DNA from: Streptomyces sp. A2-16
Lineage (GTDB): Bacteria; Actinomycetota; Actinomycetes; Streptomycetales; Streptomycetaceae
NCBI RefSeq assembly: GCF_018128905.1
Contig: NZ_CP063808.1
Span: 8,556,001-8,620,000, forward strand
Length of the DNA stretch: 64,000 nucleotides
Reading direction: 5' to 3'
The translations under genes were made by a program, and so were the position numbers. Below, in pieces: positions 47,626 through 57,754 of the stretch. The notes below the pieces were generated by a model, which was not told the origin of the DNA, did not search any database, and saw nothing but the letters and a program-made list of their open reading frames with translations. Every line of letters starts with the position of its first letter. Position 1 is the first letter of the stretch.

Positions 47626-48909
47626 TCACCCGACGCCGATCTCCACGTCCCACGCCCCCGCCGTCGTGCGTCCCGTCACCTTCACCCGTACCTTCTCCCC
47701 CGGCACCGTGAAGCTCTCGCCGGCCTGGACGGGGGCGTCCGCGAGGGGTGGGTAGACGGAGTTCTCCCAGCAGGCCTCGGTGCGGGGGTGGGCGTCGATG
47801 ACCTGGATCGGGCCGCCGCCGGACGCCGCGCCGCCGTGGACGCGGTAGACCAGCACGCCCTGCCGGCAGACCGCCTGGTCGTTGCCCACCGCCCCGCGCG
47901 CCTCGAAGGCGAGCACGCTGTCGGTGCCGGTGCGGACGACCGCGAGCCTGGTGCCGCGTCCGAGCCCGAAGATCCCGGCACTGCCGGGACCGGCCGCCAC
48001 CGGCTCCAGCGTCAGCCGCGTCGGCCGCGGCCCCCGTACGCACACCACCTGCCGCCGCTCCAGCCAGCCCAGCTTCCACTTGTGCCAGGCGAACAGATCG
48101 GGGGCCAGTCCGAACTGGCTGCCCATCAAATCCCAGTCGCCCACATAGGTGTCCCAGTCCCCCTTGCCGTCCATCGGCCGGTGGTACAGGTCCGGCAGGT
48201 CGAAGACGTGCCCGGTCTCGTGAGCCAGCACCAGCCGGTCCGGCGGGTGCTTCTCGAAGACGGTGACGACCCGGCGGATGTCCGTGCCGTCGGCCCGCAG
48301 CGGCACGTCCAGGTTGACGACCTTCGTGGCGTCCGAGTCGACGCCGGGCGCGTCCGGGTCGGCGACGAAGTAGACGACGTCGTAGCGCGAGAAGTCCACC
48401 TGACCGTCGGCCGCGGCGAGCGCGTCGTGCAGATAGGCGCCCCGGTCCGCGGCACTCCAGTCGCGCTGTATGGCGTACGCGGTCGACGGGCGCGGCATCC
48501 GGATCCAGTGCCGCAGCGGGTGCGGGCGCAGGGTGAAGCGGCCGTAGGAGGCGCGCTCGAAGAAGCGGGTGGTGGCCGGGAAGTGATCGGCGGTCAGCTG
48601 GGCCGGGGTGGTCATCGGCGGGGCGTCCGGGAAGGACAGGAACACCATCACCGCGTCGAGGGCGCGGGCCGGGCGCGGATAGGCGGTGTTCCAGGTGTCC
48701 AGGCCCTCCGAGTGGTGGGCCGCGGTGCGTTCCAGCGTGCAGGGGGCCGAGGAGAACGGTTCGGCGACCGAGGGGCCGGTGACGAGGGAGGTGGCGGCGA
48801 GGGCCGCCATGGTGGTGAACACGGCGGCGGTGCTGCGCAGTCGGGGGCGCGGAAAACTGCGCGGAAACGGGCGCGGCAACGGGACCTCCGGGAGCGGTTC
48901 ACGGGACAC
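47626..48909 (-). CDS. Secreted M6-type metalloprotease
   Basis: A 427-residue exported protein. After a basic, Pro/Arg-rich N-terminus there is a signal helix (about residues 27-48). The zinc site is HETGHVFDLPDLY near residue 230, the HExxH-x5-PD-type pattern of the M6 family. A conserved GDWDLMG follows about 20 residues later. A C-terminal beta domain has a pair of cysteines. The GTG at 48909 has only a weak ribosome-binding site; the true start may be further in, such as the internal ATG before ALAATSLV. Targets unknown. Confidence 0.87.
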   Translation of the reverse strand: MSREPLPEVPLPRPFPRSFPRPRLRSTAAVFTTMAALAATSLVTGPSVAEPFSSAPCTLERTAAHHSEGLDTWNTAYPRPARALDAVMVFLSFPDAPPMTTPAQLTADHFPATTRFFERASYGRFTLRPHPLRHWIRMPRPSTAYAIQRDWSAADRGAYLHDALAAADGQVDFSRYDVVYFVADPDAPGVDSDATKVVNLDVPLRADGTDIRRVVTVFEKHPPDRLVLAHETGHVFDLPDLYHRPMDGKGDWDTYVGDWDLMGSQFGLAPDLFAWHKWKLGWLERRQVVCVRGPRPTRLTLEPVAAGPGSAGIFGLGRGTRLAVVRTGTDSVLAFEARGAVGNDQAVCRQGVLVYRVHGGAASGGGPIQVIDAHPRTEACWENSVYPPLADAPVQAGESFTVPGEKVRVKVTGRTTAGAWDVEIGVG

Positions 48910-49193
48910 CGCACCCAGCCTGTGTGAGTTTGCGGTAATACGCCCTGTTTATCTGCACCGGACGAGTGACTTGGCGTGACCTGGCAAACCGGCCGACACC
49001 CCCGAATCGCTCACGGAACGTCACAAGCGGTCCTGGGCCCGAAGAACCCGTCCAGGTGCGGGCAGAAACGATCTGCCAGAAGGGGTTGCCGGTCCGCGAG
49101 ACTGGGCAATGGCTGGAAGGGCCTCAGGGCAGCCTCTATGATCGGCACACTTTCCTGCGCGGACAGCGATCGAGTGCACTGCGGGAGCTAGCG

Positions 49194-50999
49194 GTGAACG
49201 GAACGTCCGAAGGGCCGGCGCCCGCGGCAGACCTCGACGGGTCAGCCGTAACAGAGAGTGACATTGCGACAGCTGCTCGTACCGAGCCCCCGTCGCATCG
49301 CGCGGCCTTCGCGGCGGCGCCGCTGGCCATGGCCGTGGTGGACCGCGAGGGCATCGTCGTCGATGCCAACCCCGCCTTCGGCGAACTGCTCGGCGCCGCA
49401 CCCCGGGAGTTGACCGGGGCCCTGGCCGCCGATCTGGTGGACCTGGGCTCGGACACGCGCACCTGGCACAGTTACCGCGAGGTGCTGCGCGGCCGGCAGG
49501 CGAAGCTGCGCTGCAAGCGGCGGCTCAAACACCCCGACGGGCACTCCATGTGGGCGCAGATCACGGTCACCCCACTGGCCGACGGGACGCCCGGAGTGCT
49601 GCTGTCCGTCGCCGACATCACCGCCCGGCGCGAACTCCAGGCGCGGCTGCGGCACTTGCAGATGCACGACCCGGTGACCCGGCTGCCCAACCGCACGCTG
49701 TTCTTCGAGCGGCTGACGGCCGCGCTGGAGCCGGAGTCGTACGAGCAGGGCGGCACGGGCCGGATCGGGCTGTGCTATCTGGACCTCGACGGCTTCCAGG
49801 CCGTCAACGACACGCTCGGCCACCGGGTCGGCGACCGGCTGCTGGCCGCCGTCGCCGAGCGCCTCACGCGCTGCGCGGACGAGGCGGGCCACGGCCGGGC
49901 GACCACTCCCCTGGTGGCGAGACTGGGCGGCGACGAGTTCGCACTGCTCGTCGAGGACTCCACCGGTACGGAACAGCTCGCCGACCTCGCGGAGTCCCTG
50001 CTGAAGGCGATCCAGGCGCCCTTCGACGTCTCCGGTCACCGCATGTCGGTGTCCGCGTCGATCGGGGTCGTGGAACGGCAGGCGGAGGGCACCTCGGCGA
50101 CGGGTCTGATGCAGGCCGCCGACACCACGCTCTACTGGGCCAAGGCCGACGGCCGGGACCGCTGGACGCTGTTCGACCCCGAGCGCAACGCCCACCGCAT
50201 GACCCGCCAGGCCCTCGCCTCCACCCTGCGTCCGGCCATCGAACGCGGCGAGTTCCAGCTGGAGTACCAGCCGCTCGTCGGCATGGAGGACGGCCGGCTG
50301 CGCGGGGTCGAGGCGCTGGTGCGCTGGAACCACCCGCAGTTCGGGATGCTGACGCCGAATCGGTTCATCGCACTGGCCGAGGAGGACGGCTCGATCGTCC
50401 CGCTCGGCCGCTGGATCCTCGCCACCGCCTGCCGCCAGGCCCGGCAGTGGCAGCTGGACCACCCGGGCGAGCCGCCGATCTTCGTCAGCGTCAATGTGGC
50501 GGTCCGCCAGGTCTGGGACTCAGACCTGGTCGCGGACGTGGCCAAGACCCTCGCCGAGACGGGCCTCGCCCCCCACCTCCTCCAGCTCGAACTCACCGAG
50601 TCGGCCGTGATGGGCTCGGCGGGCCGGCCGCTCCAGGCCCTCCAGGCGCTGAGCGACATGGGCGTCGGCATCGCGATCGACGACTTCGGCACGGGCTACT
50701 CGAACCTCGCCTACCTCAGCCGCCTGCCGGTGTCGGTGCTGAAGCTGGACGGCTCCTTCGTACGGGGCTTCCAGTACGAGGGCGAGGGCGTCCCGCCGAA
50801 CCCGGCCGACGAGGTCGTCGTGGAGGCGATGATCCAGCTGGCCCACCGCCTCGGCCTCACCGTCACCGCGGAGTGCGTCGAGACCTCGGCCCAGGCCAGC
50901 CGGCTGCGCCGCATCGGCTGCGACACCGGCCAGGGCTGGCTGTACTCGCGGCCGGTGTCGCCGGATCGTATCTCCGGGCTGATGGGCGTGAAGACCTAG
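49194..50999 (+). CDS. cdgA: PAS-GGDEF-EAL c-di-GMP turnover protein (CdgA-like)
   Basis: A 601-residue cytoplasmic protein. A PAS domain spans residues about 35-150 (AAPLAMAVVDREGIVVDANPAFGELLG). The diguanylate cyclase domain has the intact signature GGDEF at 245-249. The phosphodiesterase domain has EALVRW near 373, with ELTESAVM, DDFGTGYSNL and KLDGSFV. Architecture and gene neighbourhood match S. coelicolor CdgA, a BldD target that affects development. The GTG at 49194 is preceded by GGGAG; longer in-frame starts exist (to 48966). Its stop overlaps that of the convergent monooxygenase gene by 4 bp (CTAG). Confidence 0.88.
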   Translation: MNGTSEGPAPAADLDGSAVTESDIATAARTEPPSHRAAFAAAPLAMAVVDREGIVVDANPAFGELLGAAPRELTGALAADLVDLGSDTRTWHSYREVLRGRQAKLRCKRRLKHPDGHSMWAQITVTPLADGTPGVLLSVADITARRELQARLRHLQMHDPVTRLPNRTLFFERLTAALEPESYEQGGTGRIGLCYLDLDGFQAVNDTLGHRVGDRLLAAVAERLTRCADEAGHGRATTPLVARLGGDEFALLVEDSTGTEQLADLAESLLKAIQAPFDVSGHRMSVSASIGVVERQAEGTSATGLMQAADTTLYWAKADGRDRWTLFDPERNAHRMTRQALASTLRPAIERGEFQLEYQPLVGMEDGRLRGVEALVRWNHPQFGMLTPNRFIALAEEDGSIVPLGRWILATACRQARQWQLDHPGEPPIFVSVNVAVRQVWDSDLVADVAKTLAETGLAPHLLQLELTESAVMGSAGRPLQALQALSDMGVGIAIDDFGTGYSNLAYLSRLPVSVLKLDGSFVRGFQYEGEGVPPNPADEVVVEAMIQLAHRLGLTVTAECVETSAQASRLRRIGCDTGQGWLYSRPVSPDRISGLMGVKT

Positions 51000-52126
51000 G
51001 AGGCCGTGGGGGCGGCGGGCGCCGTGGGCAGTCCGTAGGTGTCCGCGACCAGTTCGTACGAGCGCAGGCGTACGTCACCGCTGTGCGCGTTGCCCGTGAG
51101 CATCAGCTCGTCGGTGCCGGTGCGCTTGTGGAGGTCGTCCAGGCCGGAGCGGACCTCGTCGGCGGTGCCGTGGATGACGTTGGCGTTCCAGGAGTTCGCG
51201 AACTCCTCCTCCATGGGGCTGAACTCGTGGGCCTCCGCCTCCTCGGGCGTGGGAACCAGGCCGGGGCGCCCTGTGCGCAGCCGGATCATGCTGAGCGCGG
51301 CGGCGCGGACCTGGCGGCGGGCCTCCTTCTCCTCGTCGGTGGCGAGGACGGAGACGCCGATGAGGGCGTACGGCTCGTCGAGGACGGCGGAGGGTCGGAA
51401 GGACTCGCGGTACAGGTCCAGGGCCGGGATGGTGTTCTGCGCCGAGAAGTGGTGCGCGAAGGCGAAGGGCAGCCCGAGCGAACCGGCCAGTCGGGCGCTG
51501 AAGCCCGAGGAGCCGAGCAGCCAGATCGGCGGGCGGTGCGGGGACTGGACGCCGCCGGGAGAGGTCGACTGGATCGGGCCGGGCACCGCGTGGATACGGC
51601 GGTAGGGGTGGCCGTCGGGGAAGTCGTCGTCCAGGAAGCGGGTGAGCTCCATGAGCTGCTCGGGGAAGTCGTCGGCGCCCTCGCGCAGGTGGTCGCTGCG
51701 GCGCAGGGCGGCGGCGGTGGCGCCGTCGGTGCCCGGGGCCCGGCCGAGGCCCAGGTCGATGCGTCCGGGGGCCATCGCCTCCAGGGTGCCGAACTGCTCC
51801 GCGATCACCAGCGGGGCGTGGTTCGGGAGCATGACACCGCCCGAGCCGAGCCGGATGCGGGTGGTGCGGGCGGCGAGGTGGGCGAGGATCACCGCCGGCG
51901 AGGAGGAGGCCACGCCCGGCATGGAGTGGTGCTCGGCGACCCAGTAGCGGTGGAAGCCGCGCGCCTCCGCGAGTCCCGCGATGGCGACACTGGTGCGCAG
52001 GGCGTCGGTGGCCGTGCGTCCGGCGCCGACGGTGACCAGGTCCAGTACCGAGAGAGGTACGGGGGCGGTGCCCTGTGCGGTACCTCGGATCTCGTCTTCC
52101 GCCACGGTGGGGTGCCTCCTGCTCAT
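50996..52126 (-). CDS. LLM-class flavin-dependent monooxygenase (luciferase-like)
   Basis: A 376-residue enzyme of the luciferase-like superfamily using FMNH2 or F420. The N-terminal part has LSVLDLVTVGAG and RYWVAEHHSMPGVASSSP, typical of the family, and the central GSGGVMLPNHAPLVIAEQFG and LGLGRAPGTD are the characteristic second block. Substrate unknown. It is convergent with cdgA; both stop codons are TAG and share the palindrome CTAG at 50996-50999. Expressed alone. Confidence 0.9.
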   Translation of the reverse strand: MSRRHPTVAEDEIRGTAQGTAPVPLSVLDLVTVGAGRTATDALRTSVAIAGLAEARGFHRYWVAEHHSMPGVASSSPAVILAHLAARTTRIRLGSGGVMLPNHAPLVIAEQFGTLEAMAPGRIDLGLGRAPGTDGATAAALRRSDHLREGADDFPEQLMELTRFLDDDFPDGHPYRRIHAVPGPIQSTSPGGVQSPHRPPIWLLGSSGFSARLAGSLGLPFAFAHHFSAQNTIPALDLYRESFRPSAVLDEPYALIGVSVLATDEEKEARRQVRAAALSMIRLRTGRPGLVPTPEEAEAHEFSPMEEEFANSWNANVIHGTADEVRSGLDDLHKRTGTDELMLTGNAHSGDVRLRSYELVADTYGLPTAPAAPTAS

Positions 52127-52302
52127 GAGCCGTGCGCTGTCTTCCGGGCAACAACAGGAGAGTGTCCCCGGTTATTCCCGGGTGCCGCCGCGGCCCGGCT
52201 CTGGAACGCCGACTTCCGTATCCCGTACGGCACTTGACCGCTTGCCGCACGATCCCGCGGGTACCCAGGGCGCCACAACCTCACAGACCGGAGGGATCGC
52301 CC

Positions 52303-52559
52303 ATGACACGGGAGAACACTTCGCGGCCGTCGGACCTCGGACCGCTCGAGCCCGGCACCAGACAGCGCGCCCAGTTGTCCATCCGCATCGCCGACATCGC
52401 GTGGACCGCGCTGAGTGTCGTCGCCGCCCTGTGGGCGGTCCTGGCCGTCGTGGACGCCGTGCGCGGCACCGGCTCGTGGGCCTACTGCGCGGTGTCCCTG
52501 GTGCTGCTGGCCGTCGGCCTGACGATGCGGTTGCGCGCCGTCCGCCGCCGCGACCGGAT

Positions 52560-52563
<4 letters not shown>
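52303..52563 (+). CDS. Small two-helix membrane protein
   Basis: An 86-residue protein with two membrane helices (about residues 30-51 and 57-74) and basic ends. GGAGGGA before the ATG gives a firm start. It is coupled to the next membrane protein by a GTGA overlap, so the two are likely a functional pair. No family recognised. The 176 bp upstream contain no clear element. Confidence 0.72.
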
Positions 52564-53388
<825 letters not shown>

Positions 53389-53402
<14 letters not shown>

Positions 53403-53469
53403 GTACCCGCCCGAGGCCCTCGGCGGTGAGTACCCGACCGAGGCCCTCGGCGGTGAGTACCTGACCGAG
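53389..53469. repeat. Three tandem 27-bp repeats at the end of the membrane-protein gene
   Basis: Units begin GCCCTCGGCGGTGAGTAC at 53389, 53416 and 53443 and differ at one or two bases. The first contains the stop of the upstream CDS. They end 11 bp before the next gene's stop codon. Confidence 0.93.
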
Positions 53470-53479
53470 CAGGCGCGCC

Positions 53480-54211
53480 TCACACCTGGACGAGGGGCTC
53501 CCTCGTGAACAGTGCCCCCATGGCCGGCGCGTTCACCCGGCGGTCCGTCAGCCTGAGGGCCTCCCAGACGGTGACCTGGTTCGCGGTGAGGACCGGCTTG
53601 CCGAGCTCCTTCTCCAGGGCCGGGATGTGCCCGGCCGTGTGCAGCGCAGTGTCCGGGAGGAGCACCGCCTCGGCGTCCGGCGAGTCGGCCTCCCGGGCCA
53701 GCGCGAAGACCTCCTCCTCGCCCCAGGTGCCGACCTCGGCCGCGGTGATGATCCCGGCGCCGCGGACCTGGAGGACCTCGACCCCGCCCGCCCGCAGGAA
53801 CTGGGCGAACAGGTCCGCCACGTCGTCCGGGTAGGTCGCCGCGACCGCCACCCGCCCGGCCCTGATCTCCTTGGCCGCGTGCACGAAGGCGAAGGACGTG
53901 GAGGAGGCGGGCATGCCGGCCGTGCGGGCCAGGGCGCGCACCTGCTCGTGGGCGCCCTCCCAGCCGAGGACGAAACTGCCGCTGGTGCAGGCCCAGACGA
54001 CGGACTCGGCGCCCGACATGCGCAGTTCCTCGACGCCCGCGGCGAGCCGTTCGGCGGAGCCCATCTCCAGGAGCGCGTCCACCCGGTGGGCGTCCGTGCC
54101 GATGTCGGTGTGGACGACGTCCAGGCGGATGTCGCTGCCCAGGAGCTGTTCGATGCGTGGGTACTCGTCCTCGGCGGAGTGGCCCGGGTAGAGGAATCCG
54201 AGTGCGGTCAT
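53480..54211 (-). CDS. Asp/Glu racemase/maleate isomerase-superfamily protein, one-cysteine type
   Basis: A 243-residue protein of the superfamily of Asp/Glu racemases, maleate cis-trans isomerase and arylmalonate decarboxylase. The first active-site loop has the cysteine (VVWACTSGSF, near residue 75). The second loop, where racemases and maleate isomerase have another Cys, reads LLPDTALHT, so it lacks it. It may thus be a decarboxylase-like or altered enzyme. Its ATG overlaps the stop of the paralogue upstream (ATGA). Confidence 0.8.
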   Translation of the reverse strand: MTALGFLYPGHSAEDEYPRIEQLLGSDIRLDVVHTDIGTDAHRVDALLEMGSAERLAAGVEELRMSGAESVVWACTSGSFVLGWEGAHEQVRALARTAGMPASSTSFAFVHAAKEIRAGRVAVAATYPDDVADLFAQFLRAGGVEVLQVRGAGIITAAEVGTWGEEEVFALAREADSPDAEAVLLPDTALHTAGHIPALEKELGKPVLTANQVTVWEALRLTDRRVNAPAMGALFTREPLVQV

Positions 54212-55074
54212 GTCCAGCCTTCCTGCTGCTGTTCTTCGTCCGGCAGGCCCCGGACTTCCGGCAGACCCGGTATCTCCGGGCTCAGGCCCGGAATCCCCGG
54301 GCTCAGGCCCGGTAGCTCCGGGCGCACGGGACCGGTCCTCGCCGCCGGATCGATCAGCGCCTGGTACGGTCCCACGGCTCGGGTACCCAGTCGGCGCAGC
54401 GCCGCCCACATGGTCACCTGGTTGGCCGAGATCACCGGTATGCGCAGTTCCGCCTCCAGTTGCGGGATGACGTCGTAGGTCGGCAGGTTGGTGCAGCTGA
54501 TGAACAGCGCCTCGGCGTCGGCCCGTACGGCCTTGTGGGCCATCTCGGAGACCTGCCGGTAGGGCACTTTCCAGATGTGCCGCGTCAGGCCCATGTAGGC
54601 GCACCCGGTGACGGTGACGCCCGCCTCGGCGACGTACTCCTCAAGCGACCTGGTCACCGACACCGTGTACGGCGTCACCAGCGCCACCCGGCGGACGCCG
54701 AGCTCGGCGAGGGCGTCCAGGAGGGCGCCGGACGTGGTCAGGGAGGGCACCGCGCCCGCGGTGGTCATGGCCGCGCACATGGCGCGTTCCCCGGCGACCC
54801 CGCCGACGAAGCTGCCGGAGGTGCAGGCGTAGGCGACGACCTCGGGGGCGATGGCGTTGAGCGTGCGCACGGCATCGTGCAGGGTCTCGTGCTCGCTGAC
54901 CAGCCGTGCCAGGTCGAGGCTGACCTCGACGGGGACGTACGGGGTGCGGGTCAGATGGAGCGAGATCTCGTCGGGGACCCAGCGCCACAGCTCGCGATCC
55001 AGCGCGAAGTCGAAGGGGGCGACGACACCGACACCGCGCTGCGGGCGCGGACCACCCAGAAAGGAAACGTCCAT
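54208..55074 (-). CDS. Asp/Glu racemase/maleate isomerase-superfamily protein, two-cysteine type
   Basis: A 288-residue paralogue of the next gene in the operon. Both loops have Cys: YACTSGSFVGG near residue 84 and FISCTNLPTYD near 193, the pair that acts in racemases and maleate isomerase. The C-terminal 45 residues are a Pro/Gly/Leu/Glu extension made by 21-bp repeats, not expected in the family. The ATG at 55074 is preferred to a GTG at 55092. It starts a two-gene operon divergent from the dehydrogenase gene (275-bp gap). Confidence 0.82.
   Translation of the reverse strand: MDVSFLGGPRPQRGVGVVAPFDFALDRELWRWVPDEISLHLTRTPYVPVEVSLDLARLVSEHETLHDAVRTLNAIAPEVVAYACTSGSFVGGVAGERAMCAAMTTAGAVPSLTTSGALLDALAELGVRRVALVTPYTVSVTRSLEEYVAEAGVTVTGCAYMGLTRHIWKVPYRQVSEMAHKAVRADAEALFISCTNLPTYDVIPQLEAELRIPVISANQVTMWAALRRLGTRAVGPYQALIDPAARTGPVRPELPGLSPGIPGLSPEIPGLPEVRGLPDEEQQQEGWT
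54266..54328. repeat. Three 21-bp repeats in the racemase C-terminal extension
   Basis: Units beginning CCCGG and containing CCGGG at 54266, 54287 and 54308 encode a repeated PGLSPGI/PGLSPEI-like heptad. Confidence 0.8.
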
Positions 55075-55349
55075 GGCAGGGACCGGCCTCACGCTGAGAG
55101 ACGGGGGGACAGCGGAACGTGCGCAACGCCCGTGTTGACGAAGGTAGGTTCGGGTGCGAGCGTGGTCAATCCGCCCCTGTCACGCTCACGTCACGCCGGA
55201 GTTGCAGCCGGTGTCCCCGCCCACGTCAGACGCTCGGCCGCGCCGCGGAAACCGGCCGAAAAAGGTCGCCCGCCCTCGCAGGAATACGCTGAAGACGCCC
55301 GCGCAGGTCTCCGTGGAACCGCGCAGATCTCCGTAGAAACGGTGCCCCG

Positions 55350-56309
55350 ATGTCCGCCCCCGCGCCTGTCCCCACCCTCCTCGTCCTCGACGCCGACCCC
55401 TTGCCCCGCCTCGGCCGGCTGACCGGCCGGGCCCGGATCGTGCACGCGGACGCGCACACGCTCGCCGAGCGGCTGCCGTCCGCCGACGTGCTGCTGGTCT
55501 GGGACTTCACCTCGACCGCGGTGCGCGACGCCTGGCCGGGCGAGGGCCCGCGGCCGCGCTGGGTGCACACGGCGAGCGCGGGCGTGGACCATCTGATGTG
55601 CCCCGAACTCGCGGCCTCGGACACCAGGGTGACCAACGCGCGCGGTGTCTTCGACCAGCCGATCGCCGAGTACGTCGCCGCACTGGTCCTGACGATGGCC
55701 AAGGACCTGCCCCGGACCCTGGAGCTGCAGCGCGAGGGCGTGTGGCGGCACCGGGAGTCCCAGCGGGTCGCGGGCACGCGCGCGTGCGTGGTCGGTTCCG
55801 GGCCCATCGGCCGGGCGATCGTCGCCACCCTCAAGGCGCTCGGCATCACCACCGCCCTGGTCGGCCGCCGCTCCCGCACCGGGATCCACGGCCCCGACGA
55901 CCTCGACCGGCTGATGGCCCGAGCGGACTGGGTGATCGCGGCCGCCCCGCTCACCCCGGAGACCCAGGGCATGTTCGACGCCCGCCGGTTCGGGATGATG
56001 CAGCCCTCCGCGCGGTTCATCAACATCGGCCGGGGCCAACTGGTCGTCGAGGAAGCCCTGGTGGAGGCGCTCACCAAGCGGTGGATCGCCGGAGCCGCCC
56101 TCGACGTCTTCGACACCGAACCCCTGCCCTCCGAGAGCCCGTTGTGGCACGTCCCGGGACTGATCGTGTCCCCGCACATGAGCGGCGACACGATCGGCTG
56201 GCGCGACGAACTCGCAGCGCAGTTCGTGGAGATGTACGACCGCTGGGAGGCGGGCAGATCACTCACGAACGTGGTCGACAAGAAGCGCGGGTACGTACCA
56301 GGGCACTGA
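55350..56309 (+). CDS. D-2-hydroxyacid dehydrogenase
   Basis: A 319-residue NAD-dependent enzyme of the D-isomer 2-hydroxyacid dehydrogenase family. The nucleotide site is VVGSGPIGRAIVATL near residue 150. The catalytic residues are in NIGRGQLV (Arg region), DVFDTEPLP (Glu) and SPHMSG (His). It lies 20 bp upstream of the amidase gene in an operon. Natural substrate not known; the module context suggests reduction or oxidation of a 2-oxo/2-hydroxy dicarboxylate or amino-acid derivative. Confidence 0.9.
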   Translation: MSAPAPVPTLLVLDADPLPRLGRLTGRARIVHADAHTLAERLPSADVLLVWDFTSTAVRDAWPGEGPRPRWVHTASAGVDHLMCPELAASDTRVTNARGVFDQPIAEYVAALVLTMAKDLPRTLELQREGVWRHRESQRVAGTRACVVGSGPIGRAIVATLKALGITTALVGRRSRTGIHGPDDLDRLMARADWVIAAAPLTPETQGMFDARRFGMMQPSARFINIGRGQLVVEEALVEALTKRWIAGAALDVFDTEPLPSESPLWHVPGLIVSPHMSGDTIGWRDELAAQFVEMYDRWEAGRSLTNVVDKKRGYVPGH

Positions 56310-56329
56310 ACGTCGAAGCGGAGGGGCAC

Positions 56330-57754
56330 ATGCGGGACCTCAACCTCACCGAACTGACCGCCGTACAACTCGTCGAGGGCTACCGCAAGGGCGAGTTCAG
56401 CCCCGTGGACGCGACCCGGGCGGCCCTGGAACGGGCCGAGCGGATCCAGCCGGAGGTGAACGCGTTCGTACGGCTGACCGGCGACAAAGCCCTCGCGCAG
56501 GCCCGCGCCTCGGCCGACCGCTGGCGGCGCGGGGAGCCGTCCGGCGCGGTGGACGGCGTCCCCGTCACAGTGAAGGACATCCTGCTGACGCGCGGCGAGC
56601 CGACACTGAAGGGCTCCAGGACGATCGCGGAGAACGGGAGTTGGGACGAGGACGCCCCCTCGGTGGCCCGGCTGCGGGAGAGCGGCGCGGTGTTCCTCGG
56701 CAAGACGACGACCCCCGAGTTCGGCTGGAAGGGCGTCACGGACTCACCGCTGTCGGGCGTGACCCGCAATCCGTACGACCCGACGCGCACCGCGGGCGGC
56801 TCCAGCGGGGGTGCCGCGGCGGCCGTGGCGCTCGGTGCGGGCCCGCTCGCGCTCGGCACGGACGGCGGCGGCAGTGTCCGCATCCCGGCCGCGTTCTGCG
56901 GGATCTTCGCCCTGAAGCCGACGTACGGCCGGGTGCCGCTCTACCCCGCAAGCGCCTTCGGCACCCTCGCCCACGTGGGCCCGATGACCCGCGACGCGGC
57001 CGACGCGGCGCTGCTGCTCGACGTGATCGGGGTGCCGGACTCCCGTGACTGGTCGGCGCTGGGCCCGGCGTCCGGCCCGTACACGGCGGCCCTGGCGGGC
57101 GGGGTCCGCGGGCTGCGGGTCGCGTACTCGCCGTCCCTCGGCGGCCAGGTGGCCGTGCAGCCGGCGGTGGCCGCGGCGGTACGGCGAGCCGTGCAGCGCC
57201 TGGCCGAACTCGGCGCGTACGTCACCGAGACCGACCCCGACTTCGCCGACCCGGTGGACGCCTTCCACACCCTGTGGTTCAGCGGGGCGGCCCGGGTGAC
57301 CCAGCATCTCGGGCCGCACCAGAGGGAGCTGCTGGACCCGGGGCTCCGGGAGATCTGCGCCCTGGGCGCGCGGAGGAGCGCGCTCGACTACCTCGCCGCG
57401 GTGGACGTACGGATGGAACTCGGCCGCCGGATGGGCCGGTTCCACGACTCCTACGACCTCCTCGTCACCCCGACCCTGCCGATCACCGCGTTCGAGGCGG
57501 GCATCGAGGTCCCGAAGGGGTCGGGGCACCGCCGCTGGACGGGCTGGACCCCGTTCACGTACCCCTTCAACATGACCCAGCAGCCCGCCGCGTCCGTCCC
57601 GGTGGGGACCGACGGCGACGGGCTGCCGGTGGGACTGCAGATCGTGGCGGCCCGGCACCGGGACGACCTGGTGCTGCGGGCGTCCCACGCCCTGTACGAG
57701 GCGGGCGCGGCGGGCATCCGTCCGCCCGCCCCGGCGCCCGCGAGTGAGCGCTAG
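56330..57754 (+). CDS. Amidase, amidase-signature family
   Basis: A 474-residue hydrolase with the complete Ser-cisSer-Lys triad: K82 (VTVKDILL), S158 (GGSSGG) and S182 (TDGGGSVRIP). It hydrolyses an amide, or possibly opens a cyclic imide or lactam after partial ring hydrolysis. GGAGGGG before the ATG fixes the start. It follows the dehydrogenase and ends in the palindrome CTAG shared with the stop of the convergent DUF3830-like gene. Confidence 0.93.
   Translation: MRDLNLTELTAVQLVEGYRKGEFSPVDATRAALERAERIQPEVNAFVRLTGDKALAQARASADRWRRGEPSGAVDGVPVTVKDILLTRGEPTLKGSRTIAENGSWDEDAPSVARLRESGAVFLGKTTTPEFGWKGVTDSPLSGVTRNPYDPTRTAGGSSGGAAAAVALGAGPLALGTDGGGSVRIPAAFCGIFALKPTYGRVPLYPASAFGTLAHVGPMTRDAADAALLLDVIGVPDSRDWSALGPASGPYTAALAGGVRGLRVAYSPSLGGQVAVQPAVAAAVRRAVQRLAELGAYVTETDPDFADPVDAFHTLWFSGAARVTQHLGPHQRELLDPGLREICALGARRSALDYLAAVDVRMELGRRMGRFHDSYDLLVTPTLPITAFEAGIEVPKGSGHRRWTGWTPFTYPFNMTQQPAASVPVGTDGDGLPVGLQIVAARHRDDLVLRASHALYEAGAAGIRPPAPAPASER

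Noticed and set aside
47501-48079. A minus-strand frame ending in GTRTPDPLIKSQLL
   Set aside because: The end is antisense of tRNA-Lys and the rest is a shadow of the M6 protease gene in another frame.
48910-49193. A longer N-terminus of the GGDEF/EAL protein from a GTG at 48966
   Set aside because: The extra 76 residues are low in domain-like character and the GTG at 49194 has a better ribosome-binding site; kept only as an alternative.
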